From the NCBI RefSeq assembly GCF_013823385.1, contig NZ_PNMA01000012.1, positions 1 to 64,000 on the forward strand: a DNA stretch of 64,000 nt, written 5' to 3'. Shown one piece after another: positions 51,356 to 60,266 of this stretch (within the stretch, counting starts at the first letter, position 1; the number at the start of each line of letters is the position of its first letter). This DNA comes from Hyphomonas sp. GTDB lineage: Bacteria > Pseudomonadota > Alphaproteobacteria > Caulobacterales > Hyphomonadaceae. Both the position numbers and the translations under genes were made by a program. Below the pieces are notes generated by a model. It was not told the origin of the DNA, ran no database searches, and saw only the letters and a program-made list of their open reading frames with translations.

Positions 51356-51808
51356 TTACCAGTCCTCGTCACGGATTTCAGCCACGCGGCCAGCCAGCGC
51401 GTAGAAGATGGTGATCATCGCACCTGTGACCGCAAACAGCACGCCCAGCTCAACGATGATGATACCGGCATGCTGGCCGTCATGACCACCCGGCGGCTCG
51501 CCGAACAGCGCCTGGTATTCCAGGAACAGGCCGCCCTGCATCATCGACCAGAAACCGACGCCGACATAGATCAGCACACCGACTGCAGCGAGCGTACGCG
51601 CAAATACTGGCGGCACGGCGCGCATTGTAGTGGCGAGGCCGAATGTGAGCGAATGAAGGATGATGGCAACGGCCAGCACCACACCAGCCTGGAAGGCACC
51701 GCCCGGCCCTACTTCACCATGGAACTGGACGTAAAACCCGTAAATCACGATCAGCGGGATGAAGCATTTTCCGATAACGCGCAAAATCACGTGATGATCA
51801 CTCTTCAT
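51356..51808 (-). CDS. mrpB: Na+/H+ antiporter subunit B
   Basis: This 150-residue protein with four helices has the MnhB/MrpB family core: KCFIPLIVIYGFYVQFHGEVGPGGAFQAGVVLAVAIILHSL, with the HGEVGPGGAFQAG loop very characteristic, and later ELGVLFAVTGAMITIFYALAGR. It overlaps the preceding MbhD-like gene by four bases. Confidence 0.94.
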   Translation of the reverse strand: MKSDHHVILRVIGKCFIPLIVIYGFYVQFHGEVGPGGAFQAGVVLAVAIILHSLTFGLATTMRAVPPVFARTLAAVGVLIYVGVGFWSMMQGGLFLEYQALFGEPPGGHDGQHAGIIIVELGVLFAVTGAMITIFYALAGRVAEIRDEDW

Positions 51809-52416
51809 GATGCATCGCCCTCTTTGCCCTTGCGCTTTTTGTTCCGCAGCGTTTCGGCGAGCGACCGTTCGCCAAAGCCCAGCAGCATGGCAACGGCCAG
51901 ACCGGCAACAAAGACCACGACTGTCTCGCCCATCGTGTCGAAACCACGATAGCTTGCCAGAACCGAGGTCACGACGTTCGGAACGCCGGTATCGAACCAG
52001 TTCACATGCACATAGGTCATGCCCGGTCCGGTATTGGCGGGAGAGTTGGGATCGCCGAGGCCCGGCAGGTCAACTGTTGCATAAATCAGCATGGCAGCGG
52101 TGGCGCCGCAAACCAGGAACGGGCCGAGTTTCGACAGGGGCTTTTCGGGCTTGGCGGTGCGCGCGGTCAACAGCATCGCCCCCAGAAGCACCGCCGTGGA
52201 CATGCCGGCCCCGACCGCCGCTTCGGTATAGCCCACATCCACCGCGTCAACGGAAATATACCAGGCAGCAGAAACGAGCGAATAGACGCCCGACAGCATG
52301 ACGATGGCAAACAGGCTGCGCAGCCTTGCAATGGCGAGCGCCACGATAAACAGGATAGCCAGAAGCGTGATGTTGATCAGCAGCGGGCCGGCATCTGCCG
52401 TAAACAGGTCCCTCAT
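51805..52416 (-). CDS. MbhD/DUF4040-type subunit, counterpart of the MrpA C-terminal part
   Basis: The 203-residue protein begins with three helices of MbhD/DUF4040 type (ITLLAILFIVALAIARLRSLFAIVMLSGVYSLVSAAWYISVDAVDVGYTEAAVGAGMSTAVLLGAMLL), with the conserved DVGYTEAAVGAG motif. It continues with a second part similar to MbhE (VNWFDTGVPNVVTSVLASYRGFDTMGETVVVFVAGLAVAMLLG), with the RGFDTMGE motif. In canonical Mrp these two parts are the C-terminal end of MrpA; here they are a separate gene and the NuoL-like N-terminal part is missing. It overlaps both neighbours by four bases. Confidence 0.9.
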   Translation of the reverse strand: MRDLFTADAGPLLINITLLAILFIVALAIARLRSLFAIVMLSGVYSLVSAAWYISVDAVDVGYTEAAVGAGMSTAVLLGAMLLTARTAKPEKPLSKLGPFLVCGATAAMLIYATVDLPGLGDPNSPANTGPGMTYVHVNWFDTGVPNVVTSVLASYRGFDTMGETVVVFVAGLAVAMLLGFGERSLAETLRNKKRKGKEGDAS

Positions 52417-52781
52417 GCTTCGTCCTCCGGATTAGCGGCGCCGACAGGACCAATCCGCGGCTGCAGGCCGGCAACATGCGCGGCGTTCACAAGCGCATGC
52501 GAGGCCGTGGGGCTGGTGAGGAACAGGAATATGAAGATGCACAGCAGCTTCACCAGCACCAGCCAGTTGGGCGCCATCAGGGCCATGCCGATCAGGATCA
52601 GCGCGGCGCCGGATGTGTCGGTCACGCTGGCCGCGTGCAGGCGGGTATAGAAGTCAGGAAAGCGCAGCACGCCGATAGCGCTGACAATGCAAAGAAGCCC
52701 GCCGGCAAGGCAAGCCACCCCGCCGAGCGGGTGGCGCAGGAACTCCCAGAAATTTCCAATATTTGCGAAGAAGTCGCCCAT
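52413..52781 (-). CDS. mrpG: Na+/H+ antiporter subunit G
   Basis: This 122-residue protein with three helices matches MrpG: LGGVACLAGGLLCIVSAIGVLRFPDFYTRLHAASVTDTSGAALILIGMAL, with the typical RFPDFYTRLHAAS motif, and SPTASHALVNAAH. ATG at 52781 (MGDFFANIG) follows the mrpF stop by one base; an upstream start would overlap mrpF needlessly. It overlaps the next gene by four bases. Confidence 0.93.
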   Translation of the reverse strand: MGDFFANIGNFWEFLRHPLGGVACLAGGLLCIVSAIGVLRFPDFYTRLHAASVTDTSGAALILIGMALMAPNWLVLVKLLCIFIFLFLTSPTASHALVNAAHVAGLQPRIGPVGAANPEDEA

Positions 52782-52782
52782 G

Positions 52783-53079
52783 TCATTCACCGCCTTTGGC
52801 AGGATCAACCCGCCGCGCAAGAGGCACCTGGAAGGAGCGGTAGCGGAAGAACTTCAGGATCGCGATCGTGGTGACGAAGTTGATCAGCGTGTAGATCATG
52901 GCGATGTCCAGGAAGTCGGGACGGCCCATCACATAGCCAAGCAGCCCTATGACGAGCACGGTCTTGGTGCCGAACGCATTGACCGCCAGAATGCGGTCAT
53001 AGAGCGTCGGCCCCATCAGCGCCCGCACGAGCAGCAACACCATTCCGATCAGAATGGCGATCAGAGCAGCAGCTGTCAT
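52783..53079 (-). CDS. mrpF: Na+/H+ antiporter subunit F
   Basis: This 98-residue, three-helix protein has the family pattern LLLVRALMGPTLYDRILAVNAFGTKTVLVIGLLGYVMGRPDFLDIAMIYTLINFVTTIAILKFF. The conserved RxxxGPTxxDRxLAxN motif is intact. It overlaps mrpE by four bases and abuts mrpG. Confidence 0.94.
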   Translation of the reverse strand: MTAAALIAILIGMVLLLVRALMGPTLYDRILAVNAFGTKTVLVIGLLGYVMGRPDFLDIAMIYTLINFVTTIAILKFFRYRSFQVPLARRVDPAKGGE

Positions 53080-53609
53080 GCGCGGGTCTCCTTGGGGTCA
53101 CAGGCAGCAGCGCAACGCTTGTCCATTTCAATGAACCCCTCCGGCTCCGTGCCAGACTCGTAGAGCCCGTGAACCAGCAGCTTGTCTCCCTCGATTTCCA
53201 CAGTCACCGTGCCCGGTGTCATCGTGATCGAATTGGCGAACGTCACTCTGGCGAGGTCGGTCTTGCAGGTGGTTTTGATCTTCGCGAGGGTCGGCGTGAT
53301 GTCCAGATCAGCGCGCAGGCACGCCCGGATCACGACCCAATTCGACTTGACGACTTCGACCGCCAGCCAGGGATAATACTTCATCAGCTGAGGCAGCCGC
53401 ACATAGGGCGCGCCTTCGCGATCGATGATATCCAGCCGGTAGGCAAGTATCATCGTCAGCAGCACCGAGGCGCCGCCAAATCCGAGCATCAGCGGCTTGT
53501 AATGGCCCGAATTACCGAGCCAGAAAGCCACCAAGGCCGCCAGTAGTCCCAAGAAATACGCCACAGCGCCCCTCAGCTCCGACCGATCCCAATTTGGTGA
53601 ACGACCCAC
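53076..53609 (-). CDS. mrpE: Na+/H+ antiporter subunit E
   Basis: This first gene of the operon encodes 177 residues with two to three N-terminal helices (AVAYFLGLLAALVAFWLG, LMLGFGGASVLLTMILAYRL) and a soluble part with ANSITMTPGTVTVEIEGDKLLVHGL, the diagnostic MrpE motif (NSITLTPGT). GTG at 53609 is the start used here, and the preceding gene ends 49 bp away. Subunit E is peripheral in the Mrp complex. Confidence 0.93.
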   Translation of the reverse strand: MGRSPNWDRSELRGAVAYFLGLLAALVAFWLGNSGHYKPLMLGFGGASVLLTMILAYRLDIIDREGAPYVRLPQLMKYYPWLAVEVVKSNWVVIRACLRADLDITPTLAKIKTTCKTDLARVTFANSITMTPGTVTVEIEGDKLLVHGLYESGTEPEGFIEMDKRCAAACDPKETRA

Positions 53610-53658
53610 CTAAAGGGCGCGGGCCCGCTTGAAAAGCCCGTTCGCCCCGAAAAAGACA

Positions 53659-54861
53659 CTAACGCCCGAAGACGAGGCGAGCAGTGCGTTGGGCGGTCGA
53701 GAACTCAGCCTCTTCATTGGCGGGCTCTCCCAGGGATTGGGCGTGGCGTAGCGCCGCAGGCGAGTAAGCGGAGGACAAAGCCCAGTTCCAGTAGCGCAGC
53801 GTTGTCTGCGCCTTGAGGACCGAAAGCACCTCATATGTTTCCGCAACCAGCTGGAATTGCGGATGGGGCACACCGGGATCGATTTCCAGCGGCCGGCGGA
53901 GCGCCGTCCAGAGCATGCCGAGATATTCCCGCTTGAGACCCGTCGCCTTGCAGAGCACTGCCAGAGCTTCCCCGCCCGGATCAGAGAGTATCTTGGCGGC
54001 CGTTACCGGTTTGATGCCCGAGAGATAGCCGATCTCCTGAGCAATCTTTGCTTCCATGCCAGAACTGGCCGCAGCGTGAACAGCGTCTTCAAGGCTGTCA
54101 TAGGGGCTGCGCTCGATCGCCGCCCGGTTACGTTGCCGCCGCTCGATCAGCTGCAGCGCCTTGCGCGCGACAGGATCCTGCCACCCCTCCACAGCCGCCA
54201 TTTCGAACACATCCGAGCAGAGAGAGATCATCTCCTGACGGTCAGCCGCATGGCGTGTCAGTATTTTCCGGCGCGTGGCCGCATCAGCCCACCAGAACAT
54301 CGCCATCGCGTGGGAAGGGCGCAACTCGATCCGGTCGACCAGGAGCGGACAATAGCTGGGCTCATCCCGCGAGGCCGCGATGAGCCTGTCCATGGTTGTC
54401 TCGGCGAAGGCCGCTGTCCGGTTGGCCAGCAGCTCCCGCATGACGTGCGGCTCGCCAACGTCTGAAATGGCAGCGGTGACGGCAACCGAGAGGTTCCGCC
54501 GCCGGGCCACCGTCAGCCGGTGCTCAGGGGTCGTCTGCCGGACGATCTCTGCAAGGTCGCAGTCATCGAACGCTTCACTTTCCTCCAGCAATGGCCGGGC
54601 TACGGTAAAATTCGACTGGGCAAGATACCGGAGGAGGCGCCGGGGCGCTTCGCGGCTCGCCGCCAGGCGGGTGGAACACATAACGCGCTCACGCTCTCCG
54701 GCATGAAACAGCATATCGAGCAGAATATCGCCCGCCATCTGCCGGTCCTGAGGCGGGATACGGGATGCCGGCATCGAGACAACATCCAGTATCCGGCGGA
54801 GAAGCGCTTCCTGAGCAGCCCCTACCGGCAGATGTGTTCTGGACTCTGTCGCGTCAGCCAT
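53659..54861 (-). CDS. DUF2336 domain-containing protein
   Basis: The 400-residue soluble protein is a series of HEAT-like helical repeats: ISDVGEPHVMRELLANRTAAFAETTMDRLIAASRDEPSYCPLLVDR fits the DUF2336 family of alphaproteobacteria. The C-terminal part has GLKREYLGMLWTALRRPLEIDP. No catalytic motif is visible. Such proteins are seen near cell-surface or signalling genes, but their role is unknown. ATG 54861 is preferred to TTG 54867. It lies 49 bp upstream of mrpE and could be co-transcribed. Confidence 0.8.
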   Translation of the reverse strand: MADATESRTHLPVGAAQEALLRRILDVVSMPASRIPPQDRQMAGDILLDMLFHAGERERVMCSTRLAASREAPRRLLRYLAQSNFTVARPLLEESEAFDDCDLAEIVRQTTPEHRLTVARRRNLSVAVTAAISDVGEPHVMRELLANRTAAFAETTMDRLIAASRDEPSYCPLLVDRIELRPSHAMAMFWWADAATRRKILTRHAADRQEMISLCSDVFEMAAVEGWQDPVARKALQLIERRQRNRAAIERSPYDSLEDAVHAAASSGMEAKIAQEIGYLSGIKPVTAAKILSDPGGEALAVLCKATGLKREYLGMLWTALRRPLEIDPGVPHPQFQLVAETYEVLSVLKAQTTLRYWNWALSSAYSPAALRHAQSLGEPANEEAEFSTAQRTARLVFGR

Positions 54862-54925
54862 GCGCAAACCTAAGGCGTTGCCGGGCAGGTTTGCATCAAT
54901 TTATTAATGAGAAATGGAATCTGGT

Positions 54926-55411
54926 TTACGCATGCCGCCAGTATTGGGCAGGCGTCAGCACCCGGCTTGTGCGCGAGCGTCCCGGATGGACCACCAGCAG
55001 CAACAGGCTGAGGGCAAGCAGGATCACAGCCACCAGAAAATGGGTTCCCCCATCCATTGCCCCATCCGGAAGCACGATTTCCCGCCCCAGCCAGGGAGAG
55101 AGATGCAGGGCTACGCCTGATCCGAAAATAAGGACGGCGATTATTGCCCCGAACCGGCGGCTGAAGGGCAAGACGATGAGGATGGCGGCCACAAGCTCAA
55201 GCAATCCAGCCACAAACCTGCCTGCCGGCTCGAACAGGGTAATTCCTGATTTCTCCGCCAGCGCAGCGAAAACCACGTGCTGACCAGGGGGGTCGAAGAA
55301 TTTCACATCCCCCACACCCGGCGCCGGCCAGGGATGCAGCGTCATATGCAGGAACATCACCGCCAGAGCGAGGGCGATCCCCCAGCTGACCGCGTACCGG
55401 AACGTCCGCAT
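54926..55411 (-). CDS. DoxX-like four-helix membrane protein
   Basis: The 161-residue protein has four helices: ALALAVMFLHMTLHPWP, then FAALAEKSGITLFEPAGRFVAGLLELVAAILIVLP, RFGAIIAVLIFGSGVALHL and THFLVAVILLALSLLLLVV. The ELVAAILIVLP segment resembles DoxX/SURF4-type quinol-related membrane proteins; this is a weak assignment. ATG 55411 has a TGAGGTC ribosome-binding site; ATG 55432 does not. It is divergent from the MFS gene. Function unknown. Confidence 0.7.
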   Translation of the reverse strand: MRTFRYAVSWGIALALAVMFLHMTLHPWPAPGVGDVKFFDPPGQHVVFAALAEKSGITLFEPAGRFVAGLLELVAAILIVLPFSRRFGAIIAVLIFGSGVALHLSPWLGREIVLPDGAMDGGTHFLVAVILLALSLLLLVVHPGRSRTSRVLTPAQYWRHA

Positions 55412-55557
55412 CGGAAGAGACCTCACCCACATGGTTTACAAGCCATAAAAAACCTATCGGCACAGTCCTGCCTTTGCAACCATGCCCGGCTGCTGCTAGC
55501 GATCGCGTTCCATTATCGGCAGGTTTGTATGAGTATGCGCCGCGTGGGGACCAATCA

Positions 55558-57036
55558 GTGACAGAAGAAGCCGGAAAAGACGCCGAAGAAACGCGCGCTC
55601 AGGAAGACAGCCCGGCCGCAGTCGATGCGACCGTGAATGTGACGTCACCCGTCAGCGGCGTCAGCGAAGCGATCACGGCAGGCGCGTCCTTTCTGGTGAC
55701 CGCCACCAACTGGCGGGCCAGGAAACTCCGCCGCGGCGTGAAGATCGAGCTGCCTGCCTATCTCGGGGTCCAGTGCAGCTGGTTCATGGCGTTCGGGCTC
55801 CAGCTGGTTCTCTTTCCATACCTGATCACCGGACGAAACCACCTGCATCTGGACGGCCTCGCGCTCGGGCTTGCCAATATGGCCTTGTCGGCGCCTTCCG
55901 TTGTGTTCCTTCTGATCGGCGGCGTTGTGGCCGAGCGCGCAGATGGCCGCCGGCTGCTGATCCTGCTTCATCTCCTGGCTTCCGTGCCATCTCTCTTCCT
56001 GGCCGTTGCTGTTTCACGCGGAGAGCTGACCTATCCGGCGATGATCTTCTACGCACTGGCGATTGGCACCATTGGCGCCTTCATGATGCCTGCGCGCGAC
56101 GCCATCGTGAATGAAGTGGTCGAGCGGCGGATGCGGGTCGGCTCAAGCGTCACCCTGCAGCTGGGGGTGACGCTCGCCACCATGGCGCAATTCCTCGCCC
56201 AGATCGGAGGGCTCATCCTCGCGGGCTATGCCGACAAGGCGACCCGTATGCCCCTCTGGCTTGGGGGTTTCTCGGTCGGGCCGATTTCGGCCAGCACCCT
56301 GTTGATTGTTCAGGGCGTTGCGCTGGCCTGCGGGGCCGGCTTTGCCCTCTTCATGGCGCGCGGGCGCCAGGTGCGCACCGGCCGGAAGGGCATCGGCGCT
56401 GCCGTTGGCGACATCCTCGACGGGGTGAAAGCCGTGCGCAGTGATGGCAAGCTCTCGGCCATGACGATGCTGATGTTTGGGGTCGGCGTGTTCGTGATCG
56501 GGTCTTTCCTGGTCGTCCTGCCGATCATCAACCGGGACGTCTATCACTTCGGCTCCTCCGGCATTCGGGACATGTTCGTCACCTTCTGGATGGGCGCCTT
56601 TGCCTCGTCGGTAGTGCTGGCGATCTTCCGGCGCATCAAGCGCCAGGGCCGCCTGCTGCTGATTGCCCAATTCATAGCGTCTGCGGCCATGATCCCCATG
56701 CTCTGGGTGGTGCCGCACTGGGCCTTCCTGATGATCGTGTTCATCTGGGGCAATGCGGCGGGCATCTCCATCGCCATGAGCCGGTCGATCGTTCAGGACG
56801 CCGCGCCGAAGGAAAAGCTCGCTCGGGTGCTGTCTATCTACCAGCTTGGCTTCATGGCCGGCGCCCCCTTCGGCGCCGCCCTCATGGGGCTGCTGGTGGA
56901 TATCTTCGGGCCGCAGAAGATCGCCATTGTTCCGGCCGGCGGCATGATCCTGCTGATCCTGTGGATGGTGTTCTTCACGCCCGTCTGGAACATGAAGGGC
57001 TCTGCCTGGGTCGCGCATAATGAAGGTGGCAAGTAG
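55558..57036 (+). CDS. MFS transporter (MFS_3/EntS-like)
   Basis: This 492-residue protein has about 12 helices after a hydrophilic N-terminal tail of about 60 residues. Segments such as LANMALSAPSVVFLLIGGVVAERADGRRLLILLH (motif A-like, between helices 2 and 3), GTIGAFMMPARDAIVNEVV and SIVQDAAPKEKLARVLSIYQLGFMAGAPFGAALMGLLVDIFG are typical of exporters related to EntS. Substrate unknown. GTG 55558, with GGGGA eight bases upstream, is the likely start. It is followed 48 bp later by alr, possibly in the same transcript. Confidence 0.85.
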   Translation: MTEEAGKDAEETRAQEDSPAAVDATVNVTSPVSGVSEAITAGASFLVTATNWRARKLRRGVKIELPAYLGVQCSWFMAFGLQLVLFPYLITGRNHLHLDGLALGLANMALSAPSVVFLLIGGVVAERADGRRLLILLHLLASVPSLFLAVAVSRGELTYPAMIFYALAIGTIGAFMMPARDAIVNEVVERRMRVGSSVTLQLGVTLATMAQFLAQIGGLILAGYADKATRMPLWLGGFSVGPISASTLLIVQGVALACGAGFALFMARGRQVRTGRKGIGAAVGDILDGVKAVRSDGKLSAMTMLMFGVGVFVIGSFLVVLPIINRDVYHFGSSGIRDMFVTFWMGAFASSVVLAIFRRIKRQGRLLLIAQFIASAAMIPMLWVVPHWAFLMIVFIWGNAAGISIAMSRSIVQDAAPKEKLARVLSIYQLGFMAGAPFGAALMGLLVDIFGPQKIAIVPAGGMILLILWMVFFTPVWNMKGSAWVAHNEGGK

Positions 57037-57084
57037 CAGGCAGGCAGGATGACAAGGCGCTGAAACTCGCCTAGCGATGGGCCC

Positions 57085-58143
57085 ATGAGCCACACGCCCC
57101 GCGCCACCGTCCTGACCGGCAATATCGCCGACAATTGGAGGACGCTCGATGCTCTGCATCCGGGCGCCACGACGGCGGCTGTGGTCAAGGCAGATGCCTA
57201 TGGCCTTGGCATCGCGCGGGTTGCCCGCGCCCTGCGGATCGCCGGTTGCCAGACGTTTTTCGTCGCCTATCCCGAAGAAGGCGCCGCTGTCCGAAAGGCT
57301 GCCGGCAAGGCCGCCCGCATCTTCGTACTGAACGGCCCCATGCCGGGCCGGGAACTGGCCCTTTACCGGGACGCCAATCTCACAGCCGTCCTCTCCAGCG
57401 AGGCCCATGTCCTCCTCTGGACGAACATGATGCAGGGCTCCTGCGCCTTGCAGTTCAACACCGGGATGAACCGCCTCGGCCTCCCCACCGATCTTGGCGA
57501 GAAGGAACTCGCCAGCCTGCGCCGGTTGCAGCCTGTGCTGGTGATGAGCCATCTTGCCTGCGCCGACGAGCCAGACCACCCGATGAACGCGCAGCAGCGC
57601 AAGGCCTTCAATGAGGTGGCCGACGCCTTTCCGGATACGCCTGCCAGCCTTGCCAACTCCAATGGCTGCTATCTCGGCAAGAAGTTCGCCTACGATCTGA
57701 CCCGCCCCGGCCTCGCCCTCTATGGCGGCACGCAGCCTCCGGCAGGCACCCATCTGAAGACCGCCGTGATCCTGGAGGCCAGCATTCTCTCAGTCTTCAC
57801 CGGGCGCGCCGGCGAGCATGTCGGATATGGCGCCACGCATACGCTGGCTGAAGACCGGCTTCTGGCAACCTGCAGCCTCGGCTATGCCGATGGCATTCCC
57901 CGCTCCGGGGGCGGCCGGATGACTGCCTGGTTGGGCGACCTTCCCTGCCCAGTGCTCGGACGTATTTCGATGGATCTGATCACGATCGACATCACCGGCT
58001 GCACCAAGCAACCCAAAATCGGCGAACGGGTTGAATTTCTGGGTGAGAACGCCAAACTCGAGGCGCAGGCATCTGCCTGTGGCACGCTTGGTTACGAACT
58101 GCTGACAGGGCTTGGCCCCAGAGTGCAACGTGTTTACCGCTGA
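57085..58143 (+). CDS. alr: Alanine racemase
   Basis: Alr interconverts L- and D-alanine for peptidoglycan. The 352-residue PLP enzyme has Lys35 in VVKADAYGLG as the Schiff base, FNTGMNRLG, and the C-terminal YGAT and LGYADGIPR motifs with the catalytic tyrosine region (HVGYGATHTL), then GRISMDLITID. Length is normal. It lies nine bases upstream of the mlaE gene, so envelope genes are grouped here. Confidence 0.95.
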   Translation: MSHTPRATVLTGNIADNWRTLDALHPGATTAAVVKADAYGLGIARVARALRIAGCQTFFVAYPEEGAAVRKAAGKAARIFVLNGPMPGRELALYRDANLTAVLSSEAHVLLWTNMMQGSCALQFNTGMNRLGLPTDLGEKELASLRRLQPVLVMSHLACADEPDHPMNAQQRKAFNEVADAFPDTPASLANSNGCYLGKKFAYDLTRPGLALYGGTQPPAGTHLKTAVILEASILSVFTGRAGEHVGYGATHTLAEDRLLATCSLGYADGIPRSGGGRMTAWLGDLPCPVLGRISMDLITIDITGCTKQPKIGERVEFLGENAKLEAQASACGTLGYELLTGLGPRVQRVYR

Positions 58144-58152
58144 GGCCTGACC

Positions 58153-58935
58153 ATGCAGAATCCCTTTCAACTGATTGGCCGGGCTGTGCTTGGGCTGTTT
58201 GCCGAGGTTGGCCGCCTCGCGGTGTTTGCTGCGCAGGTCAAAGGCGCCGCCTTCACCCCCCGCTGGTATGGCGGGCAGATCCTCAGCCAGATGGTCAAGA
58301 TCGGCTTCTATTCGCTACCCGTGGTGGGTATGTCGGCCGTGTTCATTGGCGCGGCCCTTGCCCTCAATATCTATGAAGGCGGCAGCCGCTATGGCGCCGA
58401 ACAGTTTGTGCCCAGCATCGTGGTGCTGGGTATCACCCGCGAACTTGGCGTCGTGATCACAGGCCTGATGCTGGCCGGCCGCGTGACTGCCGGTATCGCC
58501 GCCGAAATCGGCGCCATGCGCGTTACCGAACAGATCGACGCGCTGGAAACCCTGTCCGCCTCACGCTTCCGCTATCTGTATGCGCCGCGCTTCATCGCAG
58601 CGCTGGTCACCCTGCCGATGCTGGTGGCGCTGGCCGATGTCGTCGGCGTGATGGGCGGCTGGCTCGTCAGCGTCTATGGCCTCGGCTTTGATTCCACCGT
58701 CTATCTGCGCAACACGATCGACTTCGTCACGATGAACGACATTATCGCGGGCCTCATCAAGGCGGTCGTGTTTGGCGGCGTAATCGCGATAATGGGCTGC
58801 TATCAGGGCGACCGCAGCCAGGCGGGCGCCACCGGCGTGGGCCGCGCGGCAACCCTTTCGATGGTTGGCGCGGCAGTACTGATCCTTGCGTTCAACTATG
58901 TCATGTCCACCCTCTTTGTGGAGATCGGCCTGTGA
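58153..58935 (+). CDS. mlaE: MlaE-type ABC transporter permease
   Basis: The 260-residue protein has about five to six helices and the family sequence GITRELGVVITGLMLAGRVTAGIAAEIGAMRVTEQIDALETL, the MlaE coupling region, and ADVVGVMGGWLVSVYGLG. It is the inner-membrane permease of the Mla phospholipid transport system that keeps outer-membrane asymmetry. It overlaps mlaF by four bases. MlaD, MlaC and MlaB genes are not in the window. Confidence 0.93.
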   Translation: MQNPFQLIGRAVLGLFAEVGRLAVFAAQVKGAAFTPRWYGGQILSQMVKIGFYSLPVVGMSAVFIGAALALNIYEGGSRYGAEQFVPSIVVLGITRELGVVITGLMLAGRVTAGIAAEIGAMRVTEQIDALETLSASRFRYLYAPRFIAALVTLPMLVALADVVGVMGGWLVSVYGLGFDSTVYLRNTIDFVTMNDIIAGLIKAVVFGGVIAIMGCYQGDRSQAGATGVGRAATLSMVGAAVLILAFNYVMSTLFVEIGL

Positions 58936-59696
58936 CAGTTTCCCTGCTCAAGCTTGAAGGCGTCGAGAAATCCTTCGGTCCGAAGAAGGTGCTGCGCGGC
59001 GTCGACATTGATGTGGCGCCCGGTCAGAGCCTTGTCATCATCGGCGGCTCGGGCTCGGGCAAATCCGTGATGCTGAAAAACGCGCTGGGTCTGATGACGC
59101 CGGACGCCGGACGCATCCTGTTCGACGGGCAGGACGTGACAAACGCCAAAGGCAAGACACGCGAAGCCATGCGGGCGCGCATCGGCATGCTGTTCCAGGC
59201 AGGCGCTCTCTTTGACTCGCTCACCGTCTGGGAAAATGTTGCCTTCCGCCTGATCAACTCCGAAGGCATGCGCCGCAAGGACGCAAAAGAACGCGCCATC
59301 GAAACGCTGAAGAAAGTGCGCCTCGGCGCCGATGTCGGCGGGCTCTATCCGGCGGAGATTTCCGGCGGCATGCAGAAGCGCGTCTCGCTCGCCCGCTCGA
59401 TCATCTCCGAGCCGGACCTCATCTTCTTCGACGAGCCGACCACCGGCCTTGATCCGATCACGGCAGACGCCATCAACGACCTGATCCTCGAAATGGTCCG
59501 CGGCCTCGGCGCCGCCGCCGTCACGATCACCCATGACATGGCCAGCGCGAAGAAAATCGCCGACGAAATCGCCATGCTGCTCGACGGCAAGATCATCTGG
59601 CGCGGTCCGGCGAAGGATGTCTACGCAAGCGGCAACGAATACGTGGATCAGTTCGTCAACGGACGAGCCGAAGGGCCGATACAGCCGGCGATTTAG
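58932..59696 (+). CDS. mlaF: MlaF-type ABC transporter ATPase
   Basis: The 254-residue ATPase has Walker A GGSGSGKSVM, the signature ISGGMQKRVSLARSI, and Walker B DLIFFDEPTTGLDPITADAI. SGGMQKRVSLAR is the MlaF/Mkl form. GTG at 58932 overlaps the mlaE stop (GTGA), so the pair is coupled. It powers lipid transport with MlaE. The substrate-binding MCE protein (MlaD) is not visible downstream: instead, the next gene is the low-GC orphan on the other strand. Confidence 0.94.
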   Translation: MTVSLLKLEGVEKSFGPKKVLRGVDIDVAPGQSLVIIGGSGSGKSVMLKNALGLMTPDAGRILFDGQDVTNAKGKTREAMRARIGMLFQAGALFDSLTVWENVAFRLINSEGMRRKDAKERAIETLKKVRLGADVGGLYPAEISGGMQKRVSLARSIISEPDLIFFDEPTTGLDPITADAINDLILEMVRGLGAAAVTITHDMASAKKIADEIAMLLDGKIIWRGPAKDVYASGNEYVDQFVNGRAEGPIQPAI

Positions 59697-59705
59697 GGGG
59701 CACAA

Positions 59706-60266
59706 TCAAGCATTTGCCGATTCTTTTATAATCGTTGCTGCCCTCTCTATCTGCTCGACCACCTCCAAGGGCATTTGATCCGGCCGCGTCCTATAAGAAT
59801 AGAATTGAGAGATTGCGTCATCAACCAATTCAGCCACTGGCAACCCTAAGCTATCGTCTTGCCAAAGATGGTAGACATGGACTCTGAGGTCGGTTTTAGG
59901 CAGACCTTTGTACTTTCGACGCCTACGTCCGTCCGACACGTTTGAAACAAGTTTATCTACAGCAGCGCGGATTTCTCCAAAACCAGCTGATGCGCGCGAA
60001 AACGGCCTAAGATTGGCATTCGGTTGTTCAACTGCGGTATCGATTTCTTGTTGTGTTGGAAGATCAACCTGCAGCTCGTGTCTTTTGGACAGCTGCTCGT
60101 CAACTGCTTTCTTTCTCTGTTGATCTGTAACTTCATCTACGCGCTTCACGATTTGCCGTGCGATCAGCGCCGCAACAATTGTCGCAATCGCAGTAATCAA
60201 TGTTCCGGCAGCCTGAGAATTAGCTAACTCCCAAACCGTCAAATCTGAAGGTACACCATGGTACAT
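59706..60266 (-). CDS. Low-GC orphan membrane-anchored protein
   Basis: The 186-residue protein has a single N-terminal membrane helix (about 20-38, AGTLITAIATIVAALIARQIV), a charged helical region (DQQRKKAVDEQLSKRHELQVDLPTQQEIDTAV), and a soluble C-terminal part with VYHLWQDDSLGLPVAELVDDAISQF. I do not recognise the family. The DNA (about 59697-60349) is visibly AT-richer than its neighbours, with AT-rich codons such as AAA, GAT and ATT unlike the rest of the window, which suggests recent acquisition. No mobility gene or repeat flanks it. Function unknown. Confidence 0.6.
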   Translation of the reverse strand: MYHGVPSDLTVWELANSQAAGTLITAIATIVAALIARQIVKRVDEVTDQQRKKAVDEQLSKRHELQVDLPTQQEIDTAVEQPNANLRPFSRASAGFGEIRAAVDKLVSNVSDGRRRRKYKGLPKTDLRVHVYHLWQDDSLGLPVAELVDDAISQFYSYRTRPDQMPLEVVEQIERAATIIKESANA

